This document shows positions 1-7,016 of a stretch of DNA of 7,781 nt, piece after piece; the first letter of the stretch is position 1, and each line of letters starts with the position of its first letter. The stretch comes from Planctomycetaceae bacterium (lineage in GTDB: Bacteria > Planctomycetota > Planctomycetia > Pirellulales > Thermoguttaceae): contig DOEZ01000007.1 in the NCBI GenBank assembly GCA_003532715.1, forward strand, positions 1-7,781, written 5' to 3'. A program made the position numbers and the translations under genes. The notes beneath the pieces are model-generated. The model was given only the letters and a program-made list of their open reading frames with translations. It made no database searches and was not told the origin of the DNA.

Positions 1-1422
1 GGGTCGTCCGAAAACGGCAGCTTGCCGACCGACCGACGCGTTGCGGCGGTTCGCGACGGCGCGGCCGACCCGGGACTGGCGGCCCTTTACTTCCAATACG
101 GCCGCTATCTACTGTTGTCCAGCTCGCGCCGGCCGGGTCGATTGCCCGCGAATCTGCAAGGTCTCTGGAACGACCAGATGTGGGCACCGTGGGAGGCCGA
201 CTACCACCTGAACATCAACCTGCAGATGAACTACTGGCCGGCCGACGCGTGCAATCTGGCCGAAACGCTCGATCCGCTGATCGATTGGTTCACCCGGTTG
301 ACCGAGCGCGGACGCACCACGGCGCGTCGGCTTTATGAAACCGACGGTTGGCTTGCCTACTTGGCCACGAATCCCTTCGGCCGCAGCACGCCCAGCGCGT
401 CGACCAAGGGCTCACAATTCGCCAACTCCGTGCTCGACCCGCTGGCCGGCGCGTGGATGGCCATGACGCTTTGGGACCATTGGGAATTTTCGCGAGACCG
501 AGAGTTTCTGGAAGAGAAGGCGTATCCCGTGCTTCGTGGGGCCGCCGAGTTCATCTTGGCCTATCTGCGCGAAGATCGGGACGGGCGGATGGTGATCGTC
601 CCTTCCACGTCGCCCGAGAATGCCTATCTCGATCCGAGGACAGGCAAGAGGGTGCGCATGACGCGGGGATCGACTTATCACACGACGCTTGCCCGCGTGG
701 TCTTCGAGGCGGTGATCGAAGGCTCGCGGATTCTCGACCAGGACGCGGAGCTTCGCGAGCGGCTCGAGACGGCGCTGGCCAAGTTGCCGCCCATGACGAT
801 CGGAGCCGATGGCACGATTCAGGAGTGGATCGAGGACTACGAAGAGTCCGAGCCAGAACACCGGCACGTTTCGCACCTGCTGGGGCTGCATCCGTTCTCG
901 CTGATCGACGCGAGCCAACCCGAACTTTTCGAAGCGGCGCGTAAGACGCTCGAACGGCGCGGCTTTGGCGGCGACGTCGGTTGGAGCAATGCGTGGAAGG
1001 CGGTGTTCTTCGCGCGGCTGCGCGACAGCAAGCAGTCGCATTGGTATGTGGAGCGGCTGCTCGGGCAGAACACGTTTCCGAATCTCATGGACGCACTCCA
1101 TCCCGGCCGGGTGTTTCAAATCGATGGGAATTTTGGCGGCACGGCGGCGGTGGCCGAGATGCTCGTGCAATCGCACGGCGGGAAGATCGAGTTGCTGCCC
1201 GCGCTGCCGGCCGCTTGGCCGAAGGGCCGGGTGACGGGGCTGCGTGCCCGCGGGGCGTTCGAGGTCGATATCGAGTGGGACGGCGGAAAACTACTCGGCG
1301 CGACGATCAAGTCGCTCCAAGGCAGCCCGCTTGTCGTGGCTTGCGGCGACCGCGAGGCGCGATTGGAGACGGAACCGGGCCAGATCATTCGATTGGACGG
1401 ACGGTTGAACGTCGTGGAGTGA
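1..1422 (+). CDS. GH95 alpha-L-fucosidase / alpha-L-galactosidase, C-terminal part (5' end outside window)
   Basis: The reading frame is open from base 1, so the gene starts left of the window; the TTG at 22 is internal, not a true start. About 473 residues are present, against roughly 750-830 for complete GH95 enzymes, so the N-terminal beta-domain and any signal peptide are missing. Counting from the TTG codon as residue 1, the (alpha/alpha)6 catalytic domain shows LYFQYGRYLL (22-31), LPANLQGLWN (41-50), YHLNINLQMNYW (61-72), TSPEN (197-201), HRHVSHLLGLHPF and FQIDGNFGG. By homology with Bifidobacterium AfcA, N64 and N66 match the catalytic asparagine pair, E199 the general acid, and D368 the aspartate at the base end of the relay. 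All are intact. The last ~75 residues are the C-terminal beta-domain. GH95 enzymes invert alpha-1,2-L-fucosyl or alpha-L-galactosyl linkages; which sugar is used cannot be told from sequence. The family is clear; export is inferred only from its neighbours. Confidence 0.95.
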   Translation, partial: GSSENGSLPTDRRVAAVRDGAADPGLAALYFQYGRYLLLSSSRRPGRLPANLQGLWNDQMWAPWEADYHLNINLQMNYWPADACNLAETLDPLIDWFTRLTERGRTTARRLYETDGWLAYLATNPFGRSTPSASTKGSQFANSVLDPLAGAWMAMTLWDHWEFSRDREFLEEKAYPVLRGAAEFILAYLREDRDGRMVIVPSTSPENAYLDPRTGKRVRMTRGSTYHTTLARVVFEAVIEGSRILDQDAELRERLETALAKLPPMTIGADGTIQEWIEDYEESEPEHRHVSHLLGLHPFSLIDASQPELFEAARKTLERRGFGGDVGWSNAWKAVFFARLRDSKQSHWYVERLLGQNTFPNLMDALHPGRVFQIDGNFGGTAAVAEMLVQSHGGKIELLPALPAAWPKGRVTGLRARGAFEVDIEWDGGKLLGATIKSLQGSPLVVACGDREARLETEPGQIIRLDGRLNVVE

Positions 1423-1659
1423 CGCTTTGCGAGGAGTAACCGTTCACGGGTCGTTGTCGGCTTGCGAACACGAAAGGCGACTGTGGCGGCCCAGGCACGG
1501 TCACGAAGTGGATGACGGGCACAAAACAGTCGAGCGTGTTGCCTGTTCCGAGAATTGGGCTCGTCAAAGTGCTTCGCCGCTCGATGTGTCCTTGAGTCGC
1601 GATCGTCCGGAAAACAGGTGCCAGAACGGGGGATTGGGTGTGTCGGCTCGATAAGTGTC

Positions 1660-1687
1660 TTGACTTGTCGGTCGCGACGGAAAGAAT
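1660..1687 (+). promoter_or_regulatory. Candidate sigma70-type promoter for the PEP-CTERM gene
   Basis: A TTGACT -35 box (1660-1665) is followed after 16 bases by AAGAAT (1682-1687), which matches four of six positions of the -10 consensus. The spacer contains the perfect 8-base palindrome GTCGCGAC (1671-1678), which could be a protein site or chance in a GC-rich region. Transcription would begin near 1694, leaving a leader of about 75 bases. The weak -10 box limits confidence. Confidence 0.4.
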
Positions 1688-1712
1688 GAAAACATCCCGC
1701 GATCGGCCATTG

Positions 1713-1729
1713 GGCGGGGCCGCCTCGCC
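1713..1729 (+). promoter_or_regulatory. GC-rich leader hairpin upstream of the PEP-CTERM gene
   Basis: GGCGGGG (1713-1719) pairs with CCTCGCC (1723-1729) around the loop CCG, giving a 7-bp stem with one G-T wobble. It would lie in the 5' leader, 40 bases before the ATG. No T-run follows, so it is not a classic terminator. A role in mRNA stability or translation is possible but unproven. Confidence 0.35.
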
Positions 1730-1769
1730 TTGCAAACACCGTGCCACGCTTCGTTTCGAGAGAACCACC

Positions 1770-2603
1770 ATGAGATGGAACAACTCCTTGCTGCTCGCGT
1801 TCTCGACCATCGCGCTACTGGCCGGGCCCGCATTGCCGATCCGCGCGGATATCCTCGATTTCAACGATTGGACGCGGGTCGAAGACCCGGCGGATCCGAA
1901 CTTCACGTCGTTGGTGATTTCGCCGACGGAGGTTCAGCTTCTGGCCGGCGACGGGCCGGTTGCGTCGGGAACGGATATCGGTTACCAAAGCGTCGACGGC
2001 CCCACTGCCGCCGCGTCGACCGCCGGGTATGCGTTTTCACCGGCCGCCGACTTTACGGTCGCGATCGACTTCAGCCTCGCGTTCCAGACGTCGGGCAACG
2101 TCGGCGGGTTGGCCATCGGCTTTGGCATCGGCGAGGACCGCGGCGGGACCAACTCGGCCGGCGCCGTTCTGCTAAGCCAGAATGGATCGTTCGCGCTGAG
2201 CCCGGTGTTCGGAGCGGCCGCTCGCGTCAACGACGTCACGCAAACACCGAAGCTGATTCTGCTGGCGGCGCAGTCGTCAGGCAGTTTTTTTGCCGCGTAC
2301 GACGCGGCGTCGGGTGACGTGACGCTGGGCGTCGGCGGCGCGGGGGCCGCGTCGCCCACGGCAACCGCGACCTACGCGGGCATCGCCAACCAGTGGAACG
2401 GCGATTGGCTCTTCCCCGCGTTCTTTCTGCGCAGCGACGCGGTGCTTGCACAGGCGTGGACCTCGGGCGGTGCCGATGCCCGCTTCACGAACTTCCGCGT
2501 ATTATCCGGCGAACCGGTGGCGGTGCCGGAACCGGGCGTGTTGACGATGCTTGTGCTGGGTGGATTGAGCCTTGCGTTAGCACGCCGACGACCCGGTCCG
2601 TAG
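1770..2603 (+). CDS. Secreted PEP-CTERM sorting-domain protein of unknown function
   Basis: The 277-residue protein starts at ATG 1770, chosen because it opens directly onto a signal peptide: MRWNN, a hydrophobic core over residues 7-22, and probable signal peptidase cleavage after I-R-A (A26). A weak GAGAG ribosome site lies at 1758-1762. The frame is open further upstream, but that stretch has no export signal. The C terminus is a textbook PEP-CTERM signal: VPEP at 252-255, a hydrophobic segment at 257-271, then RRR at 272-274. In known systems an exosortase cleaves at this motif during export and surface attachment, often alongside exopolysaccharide production. The mature body has no Cys or His, a single Lys, and many Gly, Ala, Ser and Thr in beta-strand-like stretches; the RFTNFRV ending resembles the last strand of concanavalin-type jelly rolls in other PEP-CTERM proteins. 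That fold is inferred. No exosortase gene is in view. A surface or glycan-associated role fits the neighbours, but no enzyme activity is indicated. Confidence 0.9.
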   Translation: MRWNNSLLLAFSTIALLAGPALPIRADILDFNDWTRVEDPADPNFTSLVISPTEVQLLAGDGPVASGTDIGYQSVDGPTAAASTAGYAFSPAADFTVAIDFSLAFQTSGNVGGLAIGFGIGEDRGGTNSAGAVLLSQNGSFALSPVFGAAARVNDVTQTPKLILLAAQSSGSFFAAYDAASGDVTLGVGGAGAASPTATATYAGIANQWNGDWLFPAFFLRSDAVLAQAWTSGGADARFTNFRVLSGEPVAVPEPGVLTMLVLGGLSLALARRRPGP

Positions 2604-2628
2604 AGTTCGTGCGCGCCGATGCACTGCG

Positions 2629-2645
2629 CAACCCTTTCAGGGTTG
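2629..2645. repeat. Palindromic element, 7-bp stem with TTC loop
   Basis: CAACCCT (2629-2635) and AGGGTTG (2639-2645) are perfect inverted copies around TTC. It begins 26 bases after the PEP-CTERM stop. No T-run follows, so it is not a standard intrinsic terminator, but a hairpin here could protect or define the 3' end. It resembles short REP-like palindromes common between genes in planctomycetes (recalled, not searched). Confidence 0.6.
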
Positions 2646-2667
2646 AGAGTATCTTTGGACCAGTGAC

Positions 2668-2698
2668 CCCGGGGTAGCCGCTGCGCGGCAACCCTGGG
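2668..2698. repeat. Long imperfect hairpin, REP-like
   Basis: CCCGGGGT (2668-2675) pairs with ACCCTGGG (2691-2698) with one G-T wobble. After a single A/A mismatch (2676/2690), GCCGC (2677-2681) pairs with GCGGC (2685-2689) around a TGC loop. The whole forms a 13-bp stem-loop. Its left arm is also part of the 10-base palindrome ACCCCGGGGT (2666-2675). It sits between two convergent genes, where a structure readable from both strands could end or stabilise both messages. Confidence 0.6.
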
Positions 2699-2712
2699 CT
2701 ATCTTATCCGTA

Positions 2713-2827
2713 TCCCTTCGGGATACTCGGGATCGTTGCTTCGGAATAATGTGCATCGTCCCGTTGGGATACTCTGCGGCATTCCTTCGGGATAACCTGC
2801 ATTGTCCGTTTGGGATAATCTGTGTCG
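2713..2827. repeat. Tandem array of five 23-base hairpin-forming units
   Basis: Five units begin at 2713, 2736, 2759, 2782 and 2805, each exactly 23 bases with no gap. The consensus is TCCCTTCGGGATA followed by ATCTGCATCG; the units match it at about 20, 19, 17, 20 and 19 of 23 positions. The first part of most units is a small inverted repeat; unit 1 with its flank gives TATCCC-TTC-GGGATA (2711-2725). Units 3 and 4 keep shorter stems, and units 2 and 5 are degenerate. Because 23 is not a multiple of three, the array is unlikely to encode a repeat protein. It ends 5 bases from the GH127 stop codon, so it forms the 3' flank of that gene and, read from the other strand, of the PEP-CTERM gene. 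Confidence 0.85.
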
Positions 2828-2832
2828 CGTGT

Positions 2833-4719
2833 CTACTTTCCGCCCGCCAACTCGTCTTCCACGGTTCGGCTTGGATCCGAGACGTGGAAATACGTGGCGA
2901 TGCCGCTGGGGTCGACGAATTCGGTGAGGACGACCGTCAGCGGCGCGGGGCCTGTGCGGTCGTCGTCCGGCGGCCAAGCCCTGGCGACGACCTTTAGGCC
3001 GTCGGGACGAATCGACGTGTCGGCGACTGGCTCGCCGAGTGATTCCGGGTCGATCACCAACTGGCCCGGCTCAGGGTATTTTTCAATCAACTGGGCGTTT
3101 TGGGCGGTTCCGATGCAGTAGACAACCGGGCCTCGCATCAGGGCGACCTTTCCTTCCTGCATCGCATGGCCGCGAACCAGCCGCCACGGCATGGGCATGT
3201 CGAGCGTCAGCGCGTCGCCGGGCTTCCAAGTTCGGCGGATTTCGATGAACTTCTCGCCCGGCGCGAGTTCGCGCGGCGACTCGTCGTTGATCGTGAGTAT
3301 CGCCTTTGGGCACCAGCGGGGAATGCGGAGCCGCAGCGGAAACTCCATGGCTTCGGACGGTCCAACGACGGGCCCAACGGAGGGCGTGACGGCGATGCGC
3401 ACCTTGCCCGACGTGGGATAATCGGTCTTCTGTTCGATCGCGACCTTGCGTCCTCCGTCGATCTCGATGAGGCTTTTCGACTCGTTGAACAGACTCACCG
3501 CGATGCCGCCGTCGGCGGTTCGGTAGTAGACCATTTCGGGCAGTTCGGCCACGATCCGTCGGTAGTTGCCCGGACAGCAGAAGCCGTCGACGTGGAAATA
3601 GGTTCGCGGCCCTTCGAACGGCGTGAAATAGCGGAGCTTCCGCCCGTCGGGATCCTGGGCGGCGAACAGGGCATTGTAGACGGCCCGTTCGATGCGGTCG
3701 CCGTAGCGCAAGTCGCCCTCCATCCGCATTAAAGTGCCGAACCAGCGGATGAGGTAGGCGGTGACGCACGACTCGCTGACCGCTCCTCGGCCGTTTTGGG
3801 TGTAGGAGAATTGCTCGCGGTCCGAGGCCGACCCGATAACAAACAAGCAGCCCCCGGGGCGAGTGAGTTCGCCCAGTATAAACCGCGACGACTTCAGCAG
3901 TGCGTCGTCGGGCTCCCAGCGGTGGAGCATGGTCTGGCTGTAGCATCGCGAGATGTTGACGTAAATGTGCGACGTCTTGGGGTCGCCGATCGACGTTTTC
4001 ACCCAATCGCGAAGGCTACTGTGTTCGACCTCACCGTGAATGAAGCCATGAGGCGTGTCGGCCGCGAACCGAAGATAGCGAGGCTCGCCCGTGCAGGCGT
4101 AGAGCGCCAGCATCGACTCGGGCAGACCGGCCGTGCAGACGTTTTCCGGGTGCGGGTTCTTCGGAAACGTCTCACAGATGTAGTCGGCCAACTCGCGGGC
4201 GTATTGCAGCGACTTCTCATCGCCGCAGTAGCGGAAGTGTTCAACCAGCCCCAACAGTGCGTACTCCTGATCGTGCAGGATCCAGTTGCGGTAGTTCTGC
4301 GCGCCGTCGGGGGCGACCGGCATGTGACCCAAATAACCGTCCGGATCGCGCGACTTCATCAATTCGTCGATCAGCCGGGTGGTCCGCCGCGCGACTTCCG
4401 GATCGCCCGTGTAGGCGGCGAACTTGGCCCCGGCGTCGATCACCTTGCCCACGCCGACATAGCGCCGACCGTCCTTTGGCGGATCGGTCGGCGGGCGATG
4501 GCGAAACGGGTCGACAAAGTCCCGATCGAGATCGATCACCATGAAGTTTTTGTGGATCAAGTCATCGATCCGGCGGCCGATCTCGCCAGATAATTGGGGC
4601 TGCGTGAGCCGGACGGGCTGCAAGGGATCGACGACCTTCGGTGCGACCGTTTCGGCGCGGGCGATGGTCGCCGCGAGCATCACGGCCGCCAGATACAACG
4701 GAGCCAACGAGAGTCGCAT
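2833..4719 (-). CDS. GH127-family (DUF1680) beta-L-arabinofuranosidase-like enzyme, secreted
   Basis: The 628-residue protein starts with a signal peptide ending A-R-A (cleavage after A22), so it acts outside the cytoplasm. An AAAGGA ribosome site (4728-4733) lies 8 bases before the ATG and supports this start. Residues ~40-395 form the expected (alpha/alpha)6 barrel and ~400-620 the beta-sandwich. The metal/catalytic signature is complete: E316 and C318 in S-E-S-C, and C381-C382 in FCCPGN, match the Zn-binding Glu and Cys residues of Bifidobacterium HypBA1, where one Cys is the nucleophile. E302 in REQFSY probably matches the acid/base Glu, though the spacing to E316 is two residues shorter. 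FPLRLRIPRW (460-469) and ALMRGPVVY (526-534) are typical of the beta-domain. Characterised relatives release beta-L-arabinofuranose, and some act on aceric acid of rhamnogalacturonan II, so the exact sugar is open. It follows GH36 after 48 bases on the same strand, which indicates co-transcription. Confidence 0.9.
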   Translation of the reverse strand: MRLSLAPLYLAAVMLAATIARAETVAPKVVDPLQPVRLTQPQLSGEIGRRIDDLIHKNFMVIDLDRDFVDPFRHRPPTDPPKDGRRYVGVGKVIDAGAKFAAYTGDPEVARRTTRLIDELMKSRDPDGYLGHMPVAPDGAQNYRNWILHDQEYALLGLVEHFRYCGDEKSLQYARELADYICETFPKNPHPENVCTAGLPESMLALYACTGEPRYLRFAADTPHGFIHGEVEHSSLRDWVKTSIGDPKTSHIYVNISRCYSQTMLHRWEPDDALLKSSRFILGELTRPGGCLFVIGSASDREQFSYTQNGRGAVSESCVTAYLIRWFGTLMRMEGDLRYGDRIERAVYNALFAAQDPDGRKLRYFTPFEGPRTYFHVDGFCCPGNYRRIVAELPEMVYYRTADGGIAVSLFNESKSLIEIDGGRKVAIEQKTDYPTSGKVRIAVTPSVGPVVGPSEAMEFPLRLRIPRWCPKAILTINDESPRELAPGEKFIEIRRTWKPGDALTLDMPMPWRLVRGHAMQEGKVALMRGPVVYCIGTAQNAQLIEKYPEPGQLVIDPESLGEPVADTSIRPDGLKVVARAWPPDDDRTGPAPLTVVLTEFVDPSGIATYFHVSDPSRTVEDELAGGK

Positions 4720-4767
4720 GGGAAGTGTCCTTTGGAAATGGGAGGAAATCGGAGTTTGATCTTCGTC

Positions 4768-6909
4768 TTATTGCTTGTCGAGAAGGGCCGCGTCGGAGGG
4801 GGCAGACGCGTTCATGGAACGTCGGTAGTAGACAATTGCCGATCCCGGCGCCGAAGGCACGCTCACCGTGTAGTGTGCCAATTCGTCGCCCATAACCGTA
4901 TGCACGGCGGGGGTGTCCTCGAAGCTTACCTCGTAACGGGCCTTCGGATCGATACCCCGCAGGGCCAGGGTCTGTTCGGCTTCCTCGCACTGTGAGCGAC
5001 GGAAGAGCATCGCCATGCCGGTGCCCGAGTCGGGGCGGTGGAACTGGTAGCCGTACCACGTGGCTTCGCTTGCGTCGTGCGGGAACAAGGGGTAGAAATC
5101 GCCCAACATGTACGGCCGAAGCTTCGTGAAGATCGCCACGGTTCGCTTGATTTCCGCCTCGGATCCGGGCTCGCTTACCGCCGCTCGGTTGTTGCGACTG
5201 GCGGCCAGGATGTTACCCGTCGTCATTGCGGATCGGAATGCGTAAGTCGGTTCTAAATCAAACACGCCGCAAGCATGCATGGGCACCCACCGCCACAGGC
5301 CGCTGTTTTGAAGCTGGTCGGCGGCCGGGTTCGAGCCCGCGCATTGTAGATCGCTGTGCCAGAGCGGCATTCCATACGAACAGGTTTCGAAGTCGAGCCG
5401 CCGTCCTCCGCTGGCGCAGATGTCGATAAGCAGTCCTGGATGTCGCCGCTGTAGCTCGCTCCACATGGCATACAGACCCTCGACGTGTCGGATCTCGGTG
5501 ATGCCCTGCCGGTCCGGCGTATCGTTGCGACGCCAAAACCCCAGCGGCCCGATGTTGAAATCCCAGCGAATCCAGTCAACCCGTCCTTCAGTGACCTGCT
5601 TGTCGATATGATCGGTGAGCCATTTACGCGCTTGCTCATCATGAAGGCGGAACAACTGACTCCATTCGCCCTGTGCTCTCATCACCCATTCGGGATGTTC
5701 TCGGTCGATCTTCGTGCCCGGGTGAACGCGTTCGGGTTCGAACCAGAGCAAGAACTCGAGACCGCCCTCGTGCGCGGCCTGGCCGAGCGGTCCAAGCCCG
5801 TTGGGCAGCCGCTTCGGGTCCGGCTCCCACGTGCCCGTGGCGGTTGGAAAGTCTCCGTACCAATGCTGCGGATTCATGTCGAACCAAAAGACCTCGATGC
5901 CGCGCGGCTTGAAGACGGGCATGACAGCAAGGTGCGGTTGCTCGTAGGTTCCGTCGGGAGCCGTTTCGCTGTGTGAAGCACAGATCGGCGTGAATCGGGG
6001 GCGACCGTCGCGCTGAGGCAGATAATGAGCCAGAATCACCCGCCGAAGGACATTGTTGCCGCACAAATCACCCGTCCCATTCCAGAACGCCATAAGGATT
6101 CGCGGCGTGCGAACCGTCTCGCCCGGATGGAGAACGAAGTGTGTCAGTTCTTGTCCGGCGGCCGCGCGGAGGAATCCATCTTCGCTCTGTACGAACTCCG
6201 CTCGCCATTGGCCGGCCCAGCCGACGGCGATCGCGACGCCGCTGTTGCCGCGGTCGACGTTGAAGTACGGCATGTGACCCTCGGACGAACGGCCTCCGGT
6301 CGGCGCAATGACGCGAGGCGTGGCGGCTTGCGGACCAAGCGGCTCGGCTACCGGGCGGAAGCTGTCGGCCGAGTTCGAATCGCCCAACGCGTAATTCAGC
6401 ACGGCGCCGGCCGTGTTTTCGATTTGGATGTCGAGCGGCTGAATCGACTCGATGATCGGTGTATCGGCCTGGCCCGTGTTCGTGAAGTGCAAGAGCCACT
6501 CGACAGCCGGATGATCCGCGTATTCGATCATCGTCAAAGCGACCTGAAGACCCGTCTTCGGATCCGTCCAAGTCAGCCGATGTTCAATTCTTCGGTCGTC
6601 AAGTTGCCGAGTTACTTCCTGGCGATTCCATGCCGACAACAAGTCTCGCGAAGAGCGGCCGCCGAAGCGAAACGTGAACGGGGGTTCGCCGGACCGACTC
6701 GCAGTCCAATCGACGACGCCAGCCGACTGGCGATTCTGCCGATCGCCCAAGACCGTCGGCTCAACGCCCGAAAGATGCTGATGAATCCATTCGTCTCTCG
6801 CTCGCATCGCCTCATCGGGCGACGGCTCCGCCCGGCCCGACCCAGCCAGCAGCGACATCAACAGGACAATGGCCGCGATAACCGCAAATTTGCCTCGGTT
6901 AACCATCAT
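4768..6909 (-). CDS. GH36-family alpha-galactosidase-like enzyme, secreted
   Basis: The start at 6909 gives 713 residues and is chosen because it opens onto a signal peptide (MMVNRGK, hydrophobic core 8-22, cleavage after G-R-A, A27) and has a GGGGAG ribosome site 6 bases upstream. The frame runs open to 7083, but that extension would bury the signal peptide and overlap the promoter. Order of parts: N-terminal beta-sandwich (~30-290), (beta/alpha)8 barrel (~310-620), C-terminal beta-domain. Barrel motifs are WFDMN (342-346), LLWFEPE (387-393), WIRWDFN with nucleophile D450, CASGGRRLD (498-506) and WHSD with probable acid/base D520. GH36 enzymes retain configuration and release terminal alpha-galactose; some members act on other alpha-linked sugars. 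Two sites differ from the commonest form: Arg instead of Lys before W-D-x-N, and G-G-R-R instead of G-G-G-R. It heads a probable two-gene operon with GH127. Confidence 0.92.
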   Translation of the reverse strand: MMVNRGKFAVIAAIVLLMSLLAGSGRAEPSPDEAMRARDEWIHQHLSGVEPTVLGDRQNRQSAGVVDWTASRSGEPPFTFRFGGRSSRDLLSAWNRQEVTRQLDDRRIEHRLTWTDPKTGLQVALTMIEYADHPAVEWLLHFTNTGQADTPIIESIQPLDIQIENTAGAVLNYALGDSNSADSFRPVAEPLGPQAATPRVIAPTGGRSSEGHMPYFNVDRGNSGVAIAVGWAGQWRAEFVQSEDGFLRAAAGQELTHFVLHPGETVRTPRILMAFWNGTGDLCGNNVLRRVILAHYLPQRDGRPRFTPICASHSETAPDGTYEQPHLAVMPVFKPRGIEVFWFDMNPQHWYGDFPTATGTWEPDPKRLPNGLGPLGQAAHEGGLEFLLWFEPERVHPGTKIDREHPEWVMRAQGEWSQLFRLHDEQARKWLTDHIDKQVTEGRVDWIRWDFNIGPLGFWRRNDTPDRQGITEIRHVEGLYAMWSELQRRHPGLLIDICASGGRRLDFETCSYGMPLWHSDLQCAGSNPAADQLQNSGLWRWVPMHACGVFDLEPTYAFRSAMTTGNILAASRNNRAAVSEPGSEAEIKRTVAIFTKLRPYMLGDFYPLFPHDASEATWYGYQFHRPDSGTGMAMLFRRSQCEEAEQTLALRGIDPKARYEVSFEDTPAVHTVMGDELAHYTVSVPSAPGSAIVYYRRSMNASAPSDAALLDKQ

Positions 6910-6915
6910 CGGTGA

Positions 6916-6921
6916 CTCCCC
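6916..6921 (-). promoter_or_regulatory. Ribosome-binding site of the GH36 gene
   Basis: GGGGAG on the minus strand lies 6 bases before the ATG at 6909. It decides the start: the upstream in-frame start at 7083 has no export signal next to it, while this one precedes a clean signal peptide. Confidence 0.7.
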
Positions 6922-6971
6922 AGTTATTAGAACGAGGAATGGCACAATTCGGGTGACTTCCGTCGTTCGGT

Positions 6972-7000
6972 ATTCTATCAGCCCGACATTGCGAACGCAA
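6972..7000 (-). promoter_or_regulatory. Candidate sigma70-type promoter for the GH36-GH127 operon
   Basis: On the minus strand TTGCGT (7000-6995) and TAGAAT (6977-6972) are separated by exactly 17 bases, the ideal spacing; the -10 box matches five of six consensus positions and the -35 box four. Transcription would start near 6966, leaving a leader of about 56 bases. The -35 region also forms the inverted repeat TTGCG-TT-CGCAA (7000-6989), which could let a regulator cover the box. Confidence 0.6.
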
Positions 7001-7016
7001 TCACCGGCGGAAATCG

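Larger units (their letters stand above)
1423..1769. other. Intergenic region between GH95 and the PEP-CTERM gene
   Basis: These 347 bases contain no convincing gene. No strong terminator hairpin with a T-run follows the GH95 stop. Short open frames exist on both strands, including a minus-strand frame open across the whole gap, but none shows a recognisable domain or a good ribosome site. The right half holds a candidate promoter and a leader hairpin, listed separately. The gap and its promoter suggest that the PEP-CTERM gene is transcribed on its own rather than as a tight operon with GH95. Confidence 0.6.

Noticed and set aside
1385..1906. Minus-strand open frame of 173 codons across the GH95/PEP-CTERM gap
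   Set aside because: It overlaps the ends of two well-supported genes on the opposite strand, has no recognisable domain, and long antisense frames are common in GC-rich DNA.
2629..2645. Classic intrinsic terminator for the PEP-CTERM gene
   Set aside because: The stem is perfect, but no T-run follows on either strand; it is better described as a palindromic repeat with a possible 3'-end role.
2713..2827. CRISPR array or integron attC site
   Set aside because: The units are adjacent with no unique spacers, and there is no cas or integrase gene. The unit is far shorter than an attC site and lacks its core sites.
2699..2977. Minus-strand open frame of 92 codons reading through the tandem repeats
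   Set aside because: Repeat-derived frame; the 23-base period shifts the reading frame at each unit, so no repeated peptide is kept, and it overlaps the 3' end of GH127.
3796..4593. Plus-strand open frame of 265 codons antisense to GH127
   Set aside because: It has no domain, signal or ribosome site, and lies entirely within a confidently identified gene.
6025..6915. Plus-strand open frame of 296 codons antisense to GH36
   Set aside because: It is rich in Arg and low-complexity with no motif, and it mirrors the third-position GC bias of the GH36 gene; the GH36 reading has complete catalytic motifs.
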